DNA of 64,000 nt from assembly GCF_947488135.1 (NCBI RefSeq), contig NZ_CANKYW010000001.1, positions 806,001-870,000 on the forward strand, given 5' to 3'. Origin of the DNA: an uncultured Marivita sp. GTDB lineage: Bacteria > Pseudomonadota > Alphaproteobacteria > Rhodobacterales > Rhodobacteraceae. The first letter of the stretch is position 1, and every line of letters starts with the position of its first letter. A program made the position numbers and the translations under genes. This document shows positions 10,514-20,968 of this stretch, piece by piece. The notes under the pieces were generated by a model. That model saw nothing but the letters and a program-made list of their open reading frames with translations, was not told the DNA's origin and made no database searches.

Positions 10514-10810
10514 TCAGTCCGCCGCGGAAAGTTGAAATTCCTCCGGTTCAGCGGCGTGCATGTTTGCATGCTCCAGCGCGCCAGCCTTCAGCAGGATGTC
10601 ATGCACCAACAACACTTTCATGCCGTGGGCAAGATCGTCACGTGCGTGGACAGCCAGTATCTTCTCGCGATCGTCGGCTTGGATCGCAGGCATGTCGAAA
10701 TCCGTCACGTAATCGTCGATCACCTCCGAGAGAGGCGACGCGCTCACAACGATAGGCAGGGTGATCGCGACGATCATGGGAAAGGCGTACTTGGCAAAAA
10801 AGCGGGTCAT
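10514..10810 (-). CDS. Small secreted/membrane hypothetical protein
   Basis: MTRFFAKYAFPMIVAITLPIVVSAS signal/TM N-terminus; followed by an intrinsic terminator. Start chosen at the internal ATG. Confidence 0.6.
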   Translation of the reverse strand: MTRFFAKYAFPMIVAITLPIVVSASPLSEVIDDYVTDFDMPAIQADDREKILAVHARDDLAHGMKVLLVHDILLKAGALEHANMHAAEPEEFQLSAAD

Positions 10811-10954
10811 ATCCTCGGTTTCCGTTGGCAGCTGTTCACGAGGACAACGCGAAAGACCGCCAGAGGTTCCGGAACGATGACCGCTGGTCACACAACGCTT
10901 GGTAATGGGGTGGCGCTGGAGCGCAACCTGTAGCGCGCCGCGCCGATGCTGCGA

Positions 10955-11890
10955 TCAGGGCAAGGTGCCCAGCCAGAGCCACGTGGTCAGCACGGAAAGC
11001 GCGCTTGCCAACAGCACCGAGGACGCCGCCACGCGCCGGGCGCGCCCGTAGATATTGGCGAAGACATAGCAGTTCACCCCCGGCGCCATGGCGGCCGTGA
11101 TCACTGCGCTGCGGAAGGCACTGTCCTCCAGCGCGAAGGCAGACCCGAGGCTCCAGGTGATTGCCGGATGCAGCAGGAGGCTCACCGCGCAGACGAAGAG
11201 GATGATCCGCATGTCGCCCTCGGGCCGGTAGCGGTAGAGCACGCCGCCCATCGCGAACAACGCGGCGGGCAGGGCGGTGCGCACCATCATGTCCAATGCG
11301 TCGGTGAACGGACCGGGCAGGGAGATGTTCAGCAGGTTGAACGCCGCCCCGAGCGCGATCCCGATCACCAGCGCATTGCGGAACATCGCCTTGGCGACGA
11401 TCAGCGGCACATCGCGGTTCGGTTGTCTGGTTTCGCGGGCACGCACGAATTCCATCACGGTGATCCCGAGCCCGTAGCAGAACGGCGAATGAAACGCGAT
11501 GATCGCGTAGTTTGCGGACAGCGCGTCAAGCCCGAAGGCGCGTTCCGTGATCGCAAGGCCCAGCAGGACGGAATTGGCAAAGAGGCAGGTGAACCCGATG
11601 ACGACCGCATCCTGCCAGTCGCGTTTGAACAAAAAGCGCGCGCCGAACAGGCCGACGATGAAGCAGGTCAACGATCCGCTGTAAAAACTGATCAGCAGCG
11701 GCACTGAGAAGCTGTCGCCGATGTCCAACGTCCAGATCGCACGGAAGAGCAGGCAGGGGATCGCCACGTTCTGCGTGAAGGTCATCAGCCCGTCGATCGA
11801 ACTTTCGCTCAGAAGCCCGCGCCAGGCGACGGCATAGCCGAACCCGACCACCAGAAAGACCGGGAGAATGATGTCGAGAAGCGCCTGCAT
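10955..11890 (-). CDS. AEC family transporter (auxin efflux carrier-like)
   Basis: 311 aa, about 10 TM; FLVVGFGYAVAWRG, AMAPGVNCYVFANIYGRA. Confidence 0.85.
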   Translation of the reverse strand: MQALLDIILPVFLVVGFGYAVAWRGLLSESSIDGLMTFTQNVAIPCLLFRAIWTLDIGDSFSVPLLISFYSGSLTCFIVGLFGARFLFKRDWQDAVVIGFTCLFANSVLLGLAITERAFGLDALSANYAIIAFHSPFCYGLGITVMEFVRARETRQPNRDVPLIVAKAMFRNALVIGIALGAAFNLLNISLPGPFTDALDMMVRTALPAALFAMGGVLYRYRPEGDMRIILFVCAVSLLLHPAITWSLGSAFALEDSAFRSAVITAAMAPGVNCYVFANIYGRARRVAASSVLLASALSVLTTWLWLGTLP

Positions 11891-11938
11891 GTCAGCGCGC
11901 CATGCGTACGGTTCGACCGTCGTATCGTACGGTCGGCG

Positions 11939-12745
11939 TCACCCCAGCGGCTGCGTGATCACCATGCCGTCAAAGGCCGGGGTGATATGGTCGGGCGTTT
12001 CGGCATCGACAGCGGCGTAGTCGAGGTCGATATGCATGTTCGTCAGAACCCCGCGCCGTGGCTTCGCACGCTCCATCCATTCCAGCGACTTGGCCAGATG
12101 CGCGTGGGTCGGATGCGGGTCACGCCGCAACGCGTCGAGGATCCAGACATCGAGACCCTGGAGATGATCGTTCCAGACATCCTCGGAAATGCTGGCGACG
12201 TCCGGCAGATAGACAAGATCGCCGATCCGAAACCCAAGCGCGTCGATGCTGCCGTGGTTCACCTTGAAGGGCGTCAGCGACACGCGGCCTCCGGCTCCGT
12301 TGACATGCACCGGACCGTCGATCGTGTTCATGTCGAGGATCGGCGGATAGGGGCTGTCGGAGGGTTGCACGAAGGCATAGCCGAACCGCGAGAAGAGGTC
12401 GTTCTGCGTGTCGCCATCGGCCCAGACGGCCAAGCGCTTGCGCATGTTGAACACGATCATCCGCAGATCGTCGAGCCCGTGCACGTGATCCGCGTGGCTG
12501 TGGGTGTAGACCACCGCATCAAGCTCTCCGACACCGGCGCCGAGCAGCTGCGCGCGCATGTCGGGGCTGGTGTCGATCAGCACGCGGGTGATCCCGCCAT
12601 CGGTTTCCCGCTCGACCAGCAGGGAACAGCGGCGGCGCACGTTCTTGGGGTTCTCCGGATCACACGCGCCCCAATTGCCGCCAAGGCGCGGAACCCCACC
12701 GGACGAGCCGCAGCCAAGGATGGTGAAGCGCATCTCGCCCATCAC
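11939..12745 (-). CDS. MBL fold metallo-hydrolase (PhnP-like)
   Basis: LGCGSSGGVPRLGGNWGACDPENPKNVRRRCS and YTHSHADHVHGLDD. Confidence 0.93.
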   Translation of the reverse strand: MMGEMRFTILGCGSSGGVPRLGGNWGACDPENPKNVRRRCSLLVERETDGGITRVLIDTSPDMRAQLLGAGVGELDAVVYTHSHADHVHGLDDLRMIVFNMRKRLAVWADGDTQNDLFSRFGYAFVQPSDSPYPPILDMNTIDGPVHVNGAGGRVSLTPFKVNHGSIDALGFRIGDLVYLPDVASISEDVWNDHLQGLDVWILDALRRDPHPTHAHLAKSLEWMERAKPRRGVLTNMHIDLDYAAVDAETPDHITPAFDGMVITQPLG

Positions 12746-13545
12746 GCGGCCGCCTCGTATTGCGCGGCCTTCCAGAACAGCCGTTCGAAATTCGCCTCGG
12801 TCTGCGCGGCGAAATCGGCGTAATCCATGCCGAATACATCAGCCCCGACGCGGGCGGTGTGTGCCGTATAGGCCGGCTCATTCCGCTTGCCGCGATGCGG
12901 GGGCGGGGCAAGGTAGGGGCTGTCGGTTTCCACCAGAATGCGGTCCACGGGTGCCGCTGCGAAGATGTCCCGCAATTCCTGGCTTTTGGGGAAGGCAGCG
13001 ATGCCGGACATCGAGAGGTAGAAGCCCAGTTCCAGCGCCGCACGGGCCAGGTCGGCGGACGAAGAAAAGCAATGCATCACGCAGGTATAGGGCTTCGTCT
13101 TGAACCCTTCGGTGAGGATGCGCGCCATGTCGTCATCGGCGGCGCGCGCATGGATGATCAGCGGCAGCCCGGTTTCCTGCGCCGCCTCGATATGCACGCG
13201 GAGCGAGGCTTTCTGAATGTCGGCGCTTTCGGCGGTGTAATGGTAGTCCAGTCCCGACTCTCCGATGCCCACGAATTTCGGATGCTGCGCCAGCGCGACG
13301 AGGTCATCGACCGTGGCCAGCGGCTCATCGGCGGCGCTCATCGGATGGGTGCCCGCGGCATAGAACACCGGCTCATGCGCCTCGGCAATCGCCCGCACCT
13401 GCGGCTCAAGCCGCAGTTTGGTGCAGATCGTCACCATGCGACGCACACCGGCCTCCAGCGCGCGCGCGATCACGTCGGCGCGTTCGTCGTCGAAATCCGG
13501 GAAGTCCAGATGGCAATGGCTGTCGGTGATCTGTGGTGTAGACAT
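12742..13545 (-). CDS. TatD family DNase/hydrolase
   Basis: DSHCHLDFPDF, VGIGESGLDYHY, LIIHARAADDD, ILVETDSPYLAP. Confidence 0.95.
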   Translation of the reverse strand: MSTPQITDSHCHLDFPDFDDERADVIARALEAGVRRMVTICTKLRLEPQVRAIAEAHEPVFYAAGTHPMSAADEPLATVDDLVALAQHPKFVGIGESGLDYHYTAESADIQKASLRVHIEAAQETGLPLIIHARAADDDMARILTEGFKTKPYTCVMHCFSSSADLARAALELGFYLSMSGIAAFPKSQELRDIFAAAPVDRILVETDSPYLAPPPHRGKRNEPAYTAHTARVGADVFGMDYADFAAQTEANFERLFWKAAQYEAAA

Positions 13546-13599
13546 GAGGGTGGTATCGGGGATGCGACCGGGGGCGTCAAGACGTGGCTTGCGGGCGCA

Positions 13600-14727
13600 T
13601 CACGAGCGCGGACAGCCAGCCTGCAACGCCAGAAAACTCGACAGCAAGAGCGATCCCGCCTCCACGTTGACCGCCCGCCCGTGGCGCAGCCGTTCGCCCT
13701 GATCCTGCGCCAGTTGCGCCCATTGGCGCGCGGCTTTGGGCGACGGGCAGAGCCGCTGAAAGGTCTCAGCTTCCTGTGATGCAGCCTGCGGATCGGGCGG
13801 ATGGCCGGTGGCCCCGGTCCGGGCAAGACGGGTCAGCGCCCGGTCGAACAGACCCATCAGCAGGTCAAGCCGCTCTTCCTTGCCGCGCCCTGCCGCGCTT
13901 TCGGACAGGGCGATGGCGTGAGGGCGGCTGAGATCGGGCAGGGTGGAGAGCAGTTTCACGAGATCAGAATAGAGCTTCAGCCCGTCCTGCTGCATCAGCC
14001 GCACGGCCTCACCAACCGATCCGCCGGACAGCGCGGCGAGCGCCGCCGGGTCGGTTACGCTCTGGTCGATCCCGGTGGCCGCAAGCGCCTGCGCCATATC
14101 CGCCGTTCCGAGAGGGGAAAGCCGCAATTCGCGGCAGCGCGACCTAATCGTCGGCAACAGCCGCGAGGGCTGGTGGCTGACCAAAAGCAGCGTCGTGCGT
14201 TCGGGCGGTTCTTCCAGCAGCTTGAGGATCGCGTTGGCGGCGTTCACGTTCATGTCGTCGGCGGCATCGACGATCACAACGCGCCGCCCGCCATCCACGG
14301 CGGAGAGCGAAAAGAAAGTCTTGAGCCGCCGCACCTCGTCCACGGTGATCTGCGCCTTCAGACGCTTTGCCTTTTCGTCATAGGGACGGCGCAGCGCGAA
14401 CAGGCCCGGCTCCGACCCGGCCATGATCCGGTGCGAGACCGGGTGATCGGGCGCGATATGCAGATCCGTTGGTGGCGGCGGCGCACCGAAAAGGCCGTCG
14501 TCTTGCGCAGGCGGTGTCGCCAGCAGGAACCGCGCGATCCTCCAGGCCAGGGTGGCCTTGCCGACGCCGCGCGGGCCTGTGATCAGCCAGCCGTGATGCA
14601 GCCGGTCCGATCCGTAGACTTGCAGGAAATCCGCTTGCGCTGCGTCCTGACCGAACAGCGTGACGGTCTCGCGCGGATGCGGCGCGCCGTCGATGCGGTC
14701 GGGTTCTGGATGTGTGGCTTCACTCAT
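13600..14727 (-). CDS. holB: DNA polymerase III subunit delta-prime
   Basis: GPRGVGKATLAWRIARFLL Walker A, AANAILKLLEEPPERTTLLLVSH, SRCRELRLSPL; between tmk and tatD as usual in alphaproteobacteria. Confidence 0.92.
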   Translation of the reverse strand: MSEATHPEPDRIDGAPHPRETVTLFGQDAAQADFLQVYGSDRLHHGWLITGPRGVGKATLAWRIARFLLATPPAQDDGLFGAPPPPTDLHIAPDHPVSHRIMAGSEPGLFALRRPYDEKAKRLKAQITVDEVRRLKTFFSLSAVDGGRRVVIVDAADDMNVNAANAILKLLEEPPERTTLLLVSHQPSRLLPTIRSRCRELRLSPLGTADMAQALAATGIDQSVTDPAALAALSGGSVGEAVRLMQQDGLKLYSDLVKLLSTLPDLSRPHAIALSESAAGRGKEERLDLLMGLFDRALTRLARTGATGHPPDPQAASQEAETFQRLCPSPKAARQWAQLAQDQGERLRHGRAVNVEAGSLLLSSFLALQAGCPRS

Positions 14728-15350
14728 GGCATGTGCGGGCTTACCGCAGCCCACACGTCGCCTGCAACGGTCTCTGCGTCCCGCGCGCCGTCGATCACGC
14801 GGAAGCGGTCGGCATATTCCGTGGCCAAGGCCAGGAACCCGGACCGCATCGCCTCTTGCAGCGACGCGCCGAAATCCTCGAACCGTTCTTCGACCGTGTT
14901 GCGCGCCTTGGCGCGACTGAGACCGGTTTCCGGGTCCATGTCGATCAGCAGGGTCAGGTCCGGCTCCACCCCGATCATCAGATCGTGCAACGCGTCCACC
15001 TTGGCCCGCAGGTTGCCCCGCGACAACCCCTGATACATGCGCGTGCTGTCGGCAAAGCGGTCGCAGATCACCACCTTGCCCGCGTCCAGCGCCGGCTGGA
15101 TCGTGCGTTCCAGATGGTCGCGCCGGGCGGCGGTAAAGAGCAGGATCTCGGTCTCTGCCGACCAGCGGTCCGGATCACCCTGCAACACCAGCGCGCGAAT
15201 TTCCTCTGCCCCCGGACTGCCGCCGGGTTCGCGGGTGTGGACCACGTCATGCCCTGCGGTGCGTACCCGGTCCGCGAGCATTTTCGCCTGTGTGGATTTT
15301 CCCGATCCGTCGATCCCCTCGAAGCTGAGAAACAGCCCGGATCGGCTCAC
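14724..15350 (-). CDS. tmk: Thymidylate kinase
   Basis: LSFEGIDGSGKSTQAKMLADRV, TREPGGSPGAEEIR, DRFADSTRMYQG. Confidence 0.97.
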   Translation of the reverse strand: MSRSGLFLSFEGIDGSGKSTQAKMLADRVRTAGHDVVHTREPGGSPGAEEIRALVLQGDPDRWSAETEILLFTAARRDHLERTIQPALDAGKVVICDRFADSTRMYQGLSRGNLRAKVDALHDLMIGVEPDLTLLIDMDPETGLSRAKARNTVEERFEDFGASLQEAMRSGFLALATEYADRFRVIDGARDAETVAGDVWAAVSPHMP

Positions 15351-16519
15351 ATCGTTTCCTCGGCGGGGGTCTGCAAGCGGCCCAGCAGCACCTGCGACAC
15401 GCTCATCATGCGTGCCACGAACCCGCTGGCCGGAACGGCGCTTGCCGCGTAAAGCGGGATGCGGTGCTCGGGCAGGCCCTCAGGGCTGATGATCAGCTCG
15501 GCCAGTTGGCGCCCCTCGGCGATCGGTGCCTCGATCGGCCCGGTATAGACGACCTCGGCAGTCACGGACGTGCCCGGGGTGTTCGGCAAGAGCAGCGTCA
15601 CGTCTTCCTTGGCCATCAACCCGACCGACGCGCTCGCCCCCATCCAGACATCGGCCTCGGCAATCACCGCACCCGCCCGTGTCACGGTGCGTTCGGCGAA
15701 TTGGCGAAAGGCCCAGTTGACGATGGCTTCGGATTCCTGCGCGCGCGCCTGTGCCGTATCGAGACCGGTGATGGTAAAGATCACCCGCCGGTCGCCCTGC
15801 TTGGCCGACCCGACCAGCCCATACCCGGCTTCCTGCGTGTGCCCGGTCTTGAGCCCGTCAGCGCCGATCCCCAGCGTCAACAGCGGGTTGCGGTTGAACC
15901 GGTTGGAGGACTCCGCTTCGTCGAACAGAAATTCCTCTTCGGCGAACATCGGGTAGAATTCCGGGAAATCTTCGATGATGCGCTGCGCAAGCAATGTGAG
16001 ATCGCGCATCGACATGACATGCCCGTCCGCGGGCCAGCCGCTGGAATTCTTGAAAACGGAATTGGTCATCCCCATCTGCTGCGCGCGCTGGGTCATCATG
16101 CGGGCAAACCCAGCTTCGGTGCCATCGGGTGACAACGCCTCGGCCAGAACGACGCAGGCATCATTGCCGGACAGAACGATGATGCCGCGGATCAGGTCTT
16201 CCACGGATACCCGTTCTCCCTGCCGCAAAAACAGGGTCGATCCGCCAAAGGAATTGGCATGGGCCGACACCGGCAACTCTTCCTCAAGGCGCAAACGCCC
16301 GTCGCGCACGGCCTCGAACGCGATATAAAGCGTCATCAGTTTGGACATCGACGCAGGCGGCAGCGGTGTGTCGGCGTTCTTGGCCAGCAACACGGTGCCG
16401 GTTGTCTCGTCCAGCACGAAAGCGGCGCTCGCCTGCGTGTCGAACGCGGCCAAGGGGCTGGTCGACATCAGCAGCGCGGCGGCACCGGCGGCGATGAAAC
16501 TGCGATATGTTCGGATCAT
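15347..16519 (-). CDS. D-alanyl-D-alanine carboxypeptidase (serine-type)
   Basis: SMSK (SxxK), SGN (SxN), KTG motifs; signal peptide MIRTYRSFIAAGAAALLMSTSPLAAF. Start moved from ORF-track 17209 to 16519. Confidence 0.94.
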   Translation of the reverse strand: MIRTYRSFIAAGAAALLMSTSPLAAFDTQASAAFVLDETTGTVLLAKNADTPLPPASMSKLMTLYIAFEAVRDGRLRLEEELPVSAHANSFGGSTLFLRQGERVSVEDLIRGIIVLSGNDACVVLAEALSPDGTEAGFARMMTQRAQQMGMTNSVFKNSSGWPADGHVMSMRDLTLLAQRIIEDFPEFYPMFAEEEFLFDEAESSNRFNRNPLLTLGIGADGLKTGHTQEAGYGLVGSAKQGDRRVIFTITGLDTAQARAQESEAIVNWAFRQFAERTVTRAGAVIAEADVWMGASASVGLMAKEDVTLLLPNTPGTSVTAEVVYTGPIEAPIAEGRQLAELIISPEGLPEHRIPLYAASAVPASGFVARMMSVSQVLLGRLQTPAEETM

Positions 16520-16554
16520 GGCAGCTCTCCTGTGATACCCGGGAAGGCGCGCGA

Positions 16555-17445
16555 TCAGTTGGTCACGGCGTAGGCGTCGGTAAAGCCCGATGCCTTGATC
16601 TTGGCAAGCAACGCGCTGCGCTCTGAGCGGGACTGTGCCGGTCCCACCAGCACGCGCCAGAACGTCTTTCCGCTCGAGCTTTGCTCCAGAACCGTCGGCA
16701 CCATACCCGCCTGGCGCATGGCGGTCGCGGTGTTGTTGGCGTTCTGTTCGATGCTGAAAATGCCGATCTGGATGAAGGGCTTGTCCAGTGGCGACGCCGC
16801 AGGCCGGGGCGGGGCGGCCGGGGCCGCCGCCGCAGGTGCCGCCTCGATCGCGGCCGAAGCGCTTTCGGCGATCGGGTCGAGCGTCGTCTCGGCCACGTCG
16901 GTCGGCGCGCCCAGCGTGGCGTCGCCCACCGGGGCGTCCTGAATCGGGGCTGCCGAGGCGTCGTCCGGCACCTCCTCGCGCCGCAGGGCGACCACGTTCA
17001 ATTGTGTCGGCGCGCCGGCCAGCACACCAAGCGCCGCCGCCGCGTCGGACGAGATCTGCAACCGCGGTCCGGGCGTTTCGCGCTCCTTGCGGAAAAGAGC
17101 GCCGATGACAAAATTGCCGTTCGCCTCGTTTCGGATGATCACCCGCTCCGGGTCCGACACATCCGGATGCGCCGCCCAGACCCCGCCAAGCGACGGGCGT
17201 CCGTCCCACAGACCGGGTTCGGACACCTGGAACACTTCGGGGGCTTCGACATCCCGTTCCACCAACCGCGTCGACCGCGTGCCCTCTGCCGCCGCGCCCT
17301 CTTGCGCCGGGGCCGCACCGCCCCCCTGAAGAAATGCCGGAACAGTGCCGTCCTCACATCCGGCCAGGGCCAGAATGCCGGCACCGCAGATCGTCGTGAT
17401 CCGGGCGCTGCGCCAAAGCGGAGATTTCGGGACCGTGATGTTCAT
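16555..17445 (-). CDS. SPOR domain-containing lipoprotein-like protein
   Basis: C-terminal IQIGIFSIEQNANNTATAMRQAGMVPTVLEQ...FWRVLVGPAQSRSERSALLAKIKASGFTDAYAV SPOR pattern; GILALAGCEDG lipobox-like. Confidence 0.82.
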   Translation of the reverse strand: MNITVPKSPLWRSARITTICGAGILALAGCEDGTVPAFLQGGGAAPAQEGAAAEGTRSTRLVERDVEAPEVFQVSEPGLWDGRPSLGGVWAAHPDVSDPERVIIRNEANGNFVIGALFRKERETPGPRLQISSDAAAALGVLAGAPTQLNVVALRREEVPDDASAAPIQDAPVGDATLGAPTDVAETTLDPIAESASAAIEAAPAAAAPAAPPRPAASPLDKPFIQIGIFSIEQNANNTATAMRQAGMVPTVLEQSSSGKTFWRVLVGPAQSRSERSALLAKIKASGFTDAYAVTN

Positions 17446-17629
17446 TGCCTGCTCGCCTTCTGCTATGCCAATCCGAGCGCAATTTGGGACTGACCGCCCA
17501 GCGCCGCTTTTGTTTTGCCGAAAGCTTACAGTCTTCATCGCGCCAAGAAAAGTCTGACGGTGCGGTTGTACAGATTTTCCCCAACCCCGCTTTCAGAATC
17601 GCAATCGGGCGGCTATGTCACCTGCCACC

Positions 17630-17719
17630 GGAGGTTTGGCAGAGTGGTCGAATGCGGCGGTCTTGAAAACCGTTGGGCGTGAGAGCGTCCCCAGGGTTCG
17701 AATCCCTGAGCCTCCGCCA
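17630..17719 (+). tRNA. tRNA-Ser (anticodon UGA)
   Basis: GGAGGTT...AGCCTCC acceptor, encoded G-CCA, anticodon stem-loop GCGGT-CTTGAAA-ACCG(T), long variable arm, GGTTCGAATCC T-arm. Confidence 0.97.
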
Positions 17720-17909
17720 CCTTATCGAAATGGCACGAGACGCTGGATCGGACCGGCTTTCGACAATGAAGCCTCGGAACAGGCTGCGTGTCCGCAACAT
17801 TTCCAAACACCGGCTTGCCTAGGCGATTCCAACGCATCCCTAGACGGGCGCGTCGTTCGTCTTAGCTTTCCGCAATGCACAAAGGATCACGCAGGACGGG
17901 GCTTGGAAA

Positions 17910-18833
17910 ATGAAAATTGCGATCATCGGGTCGGGGATCACCGGGCTGTCCTGTGCGCGGCGATTGATCGAGGCGGGGATGGCGCCCGTCGTGTTCGACA
18001 AGGGCCGTGGCCTTGGCGGCCGCGTGGCGACGCGTCGTGCGGAGGGCAGGTTTCAGTTTGATCACGGGGCGCAGATGATCCCGTGTGAGACGCGCGGCTT
18101 TCGCACGCTCCTGGACGAGGCGATGTCTGAAGGCTGCGTCGCTCAATGGGACACCGACGCGGGCGAGCGGCACTATGTGGGCACGCCCGGCATGACCGGA
18201 CTGGCGAAGTTCCTGGCGACAGGCGTCGATCTGCATCAGGCAACCGAAATCACCGCGCTGACGCAGCATGCCGATGGGTGGGAGCTCGAGGCGAGTGCGC
18301 CGCTTAGCCGGTTCGACCGCGTCGTTTGCACCGCGCCCGCACCGCAAACCACCAAGCTCGTCGGGCCCGCTCTGACGCAACCGCTCAACGGCGTGACATA
18401 CGATCCCAGCCTGACCCTGATGGTCGCTCTCAAGCGGGACGCCAACGCGCCCGACACACAGTCCAACCCCACCGATGCCTTCGCCTGGGTGGCGCGTGAC
18501 AGCGCCAAACCCGGCCGACCGACGCAGAACTGCTGGGTCGTGCAAGCCAATGCCGATTGGAGCGCGGCCCATCTCGAGCGTACCAAGGACGAGATCGCGA
18601 CGCTGATGCTCGACCTTTTCCTGTCGCATTACGGGCTCGCGCCCACCGATGTGGCCTATGCCACCGCGCATCGCTGGCGCTATGCCTTTGTGTCTCGGCA
18701 GCTGGGACAGCCCTTCGTCACCTCGCGCGACGGCACGCTTCATGCGGGTGGCGACTGGTGTCTCGGACCGCGGGTCGAGCACGCGTGGCAAAGCGGCACC
18801 GCCATCGCCGATGACATCCTGGCCACTGCATGA
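17910..18833 (+). CDS. NAD(P)/FAD-dependent oxidoreductase (renalase/amine-oxidase-like)
   Basis: MKIAIIGSGITGLSCARRLIEAGMAPVVFDKGRGLGGRVATRR; C-terminal LHAGGDWCLGPRVEHAWQSG. Confidence 0.88.
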   Translation: MKIAIIGSGITGLSCARRLIEAGMAPVVFDKGRGLGGRVATRRAEGRFQFDHGAQMIPCETRGFRTLLDEAMSEGCVAQWDTDAGERHYVGTPGMTGLAKFLATGVDLHQATEITALTQHADGWELEASAPLSRFDRVVCTAPAPQTTKLVGPALTQPLNGVTYDPSLTLMVALKRDANAPDTQSNPTDAFAWVARDSAKPGRPTQNCWVVQANADWSAAHLERTKDEIATLMLDLFLSHYGLAPTDVAYATAHRWRYAFVSRQLGQPFVTSRDGTLHAGGDWCLGPRVEHAWQSGTAIADDILATA

Positions 18834-19663
18834 GGCTGGACGATCCCCGCATCAAGCGGTTGGTCACGCTGATCACCGCCGCAGTGACGCCGCCGCCCGG
18901 CAAGGGCCGGATCGCGCTGGCGCTGGTCATGGGCACCATCTGCCACATGATCTTCGCCATCGCCGTCCTGTCGATGATGACCGCCATGTTCTTCGGAATG
19001 AGCGAAAGCTTCGGCACCGTCCCGTGGCCCTGGGCGGCGCTCGCCAACGCGGTGCTGATCCTGCAATTCCCGCTGCTGCACTCCTTCCTGCTCTCGAAAC
19101 CGGGGATGCAGATTGTGGCCCGCCTGATCCCCGGCCCACACGGCGGCACGCTCTCGACCACCACTTACGCCATCATCGCATCGCTGCAACTGGCGGCACT
19201 TTTCCTTTTGTGGACGCCCAGCGGCATCATCTGGTACCGCGCCGACGGCTGGGCGTTGGTCGCCATCTGCGTCGCCTATGCCGCGACCTGGCTCTTGCTC
19301 ATAAAGGCCAGCTTCGACGCCGGGGCCGAGGTGCAATCCGGCGCGCTGGGCTGGATGTCGCTCTTGGGCAAGATCAAACCGGTCTTCCCCGATATGCCGA
19401 CCCGTGGCCTCTTTCGCCACATCCGCCAGCCGATCTATGTGGCCTTTGCGCTGACGCTCTGGGCCGTTCCCGTCTGGACACCGGATCAACTGGCGCTGGC
19501 GGTCAGCTATACCGCCTATTGCCTGCTGGCCCCGCGCCTGAAGGAACGACGCTTTGAACAGCGCTATGGCGCCGCATTCGATCGCTATCGGGATCGCGTG
19601 CCCTATGTCCTGCCCAAACTCACGTCCAAGGAGCGCAAGAATGGCGCAAACCCAGCGGAATAA
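18830..19663 (+). CDS. Isoprenylcysteine carboxyl methyltransferase/PEMT-like integral membrane protein
   Basis: 277 aa multi-TM; C-terminal RHIRQPIYVAFALTLWAVP...LKERRFEQRYGAAFDRYRDRVPYVLP. Confidence 0.72.
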   Translation: MRLDDPRIKRLVTLITAAVTPPPGKGRIALALVMGTICHMIFAIAVLSMMTAMFFGMSESFGTVPWPWAALANAVLILQFPLLHSFLLSKPGMQIVARLIPGPHGGTLSTTTYAIIASLQLAALFLLWTPSGIIWYRADGWALVAICVAYAATWLLLIKASFDAGAEVQSGALGWMSLLGKIKPVFPDMPTRGLFRHIRQPIYVAFALTLWAVPVWTPDQLALAVSYTAYCLLAPRLKERRFEQRYGAAFDRYRDRVPYVLPKLTSKERKNGANPAE

Positions 19664-20363
19664 CCTGGCGATCTACGATGACGTCGCCGCGCATTGGTGG
19701 TCAGATGACATCCGCTGGGTGCGCACGCTCAGAAACATGGTGCCGGGTCGCTTGAGCTGGTTCGACACGCACATTGACTGGCACGGCAAGGAGGTGCTCG
19801 ACCTCGGTTGCGCCGGGGGCTTCATGGCCGAGGCCCTTGATGATCGGGGCGCAAATGTCACCGGTATCGACCCCGCGAAAGACGCCATCGCCGCCGCCCG
19901 TCAACACGCAGAGGCCGCGGGCCGGACCATCGCCTATGATGTCGGCGTGGGCGAGGCGCTGCCCTACACGGATCAAAGCTTCGACGCGGTGGTCTGCGTC
20001 GATGTGCTGGAGCACGTTCAGGATCTCCCGCAGGTGATCGATGAGGTGTCCCGCGTCTTGCGCTCCGGCGGCATGTTCCTCTTCGACACGATCAACCGCA
20101 ACCCGATCTCGCGCCTCGCCACGATCACGATGGCCGAGAACGTGCTCAAACTGCTGCCCAAGGGCACACATGACCCCGAGATGTTCATCAAACCGGCAGA
20201 GTTGCGCGCGCAGCTCGACCGCGCGGGGTTCACAATCGGCAAGATGACCGGCCTCGGCCCGCGCGGCCTGAACGCCAAGGGCGATTTCACCTTCGGACGG
20301 GTGCCTGGCACCATGATCATCTACATGGGCACCGCCCGCAAACCCGACCAACAAGGAGACTGA
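19641..20363 (+). CDS. UbiG-type SAM-dependent O-methyltransferase
   Basis: VLDLGCAGGFMAEALDDRGANVTGIDPAKDAI, VCVDVLEHVQD. Start set at MAQTQRNNLAIYDDVAAHWW. Confidence 0.82.
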   Translation: MAQTQRNNLAIYDDVAAHWWSDDIRWVRTLRNMVPGRLSWFDTHIDWHGKEVLDLGCAGGFMAEALDDRGANVTGIDPAKDAIAAARQHAEAAGRTIAYDVGVGEALPYTDQSFDAVVCVDVLEHVQDLPQVIDEVSRVLRSGGMFLFDTINRNPISRLATITMAENVLKLLPKGTHDPEMFIKPAELRAQLDRAGFTIGKMTGLGPRGLNAKGDFTFGRVPGTMIIYMGTARKPDQQGD

Positions 20364-20364
20364 C

Positions 20365-20757
20365 ATGACGACACTCGCCCTGCTCTCGACCGCGCTCCTC
20401 TTCGGCGGCATGGTCCTTTATTCCTTCGGTTTCGCGGCGTTCCTGTTCACCGCGCTCCCGGCCGAGACCGCTGGCCCGACCATCCGCCGCGCCTTCCCAC
20501 ATTTCTATCTCTTCGTCATCGCCGGGGCAGGGCTGTCGGCCGTGTTCCTCGCGCTCTCCGATCCGCTGGGCGCGGCGATCATGGCCGCCATCGCGCTGAC
20601 GACGATCCCGACCCGGCAACGGCTCATGCCCGCGATCAACGCCGCCACGGATGCGGGCAACAAGCGCCGCTTCGCCATGCTGCACGGCCTGTCGGTTGTG
20701 ATCACTTTGATCCACATTGTCGCCGCGGCTTACGTGCTGCACCGCTTTATCGGTTGA
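20365..20757 (+). CDS. DUF4149-like small integral membrane protein
   Basis: 130 aa, four TM segments. Confidence 0.6.
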   Translation: MTTLALLSTALLFGGMVLYSFGFAAFLFTALPAETAGPTIRRAFPHFYLFVIAGAGLSAVFLALSDPLGAAIMAAIALTTIPTRQRLMPAINAATDAGNKRRFAMLHGLSVVITLIHIVAAAYVLHRFIG

Positions 20758-20968
20758 CTTGCCGGGCGTTAGGCCCCATGTCCTCCTCATCGCCGCGCAG
20801 CCGCGTGAGCTTGCCGCGCCCGTCATCTTGGGCGCACCGGCGATGAGCAATTCAGTTCCCCATCACGCAGGGTCCCTGACGCAGAACCAGACGGTGCGGG
20901 GCGCTCTCGTGATGTCTTAAGGTCCTGCGACACCCTCGTTGCCGCGATGATGCGGCAGAACTCCCTCC

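Noticed and set aside
16520-17209. N-terminal extension of the dacC-like ORF in the track
   Set aside because: Out-of-frame reading through the SPOR gene; a proper signal peptide starts at 16519.
10335-17719. tRNA genes as possible integration sites of a genomic island
   Set aside because: No integrase, no duplicated tRNA 3' end seen, and the genes between and around are core.
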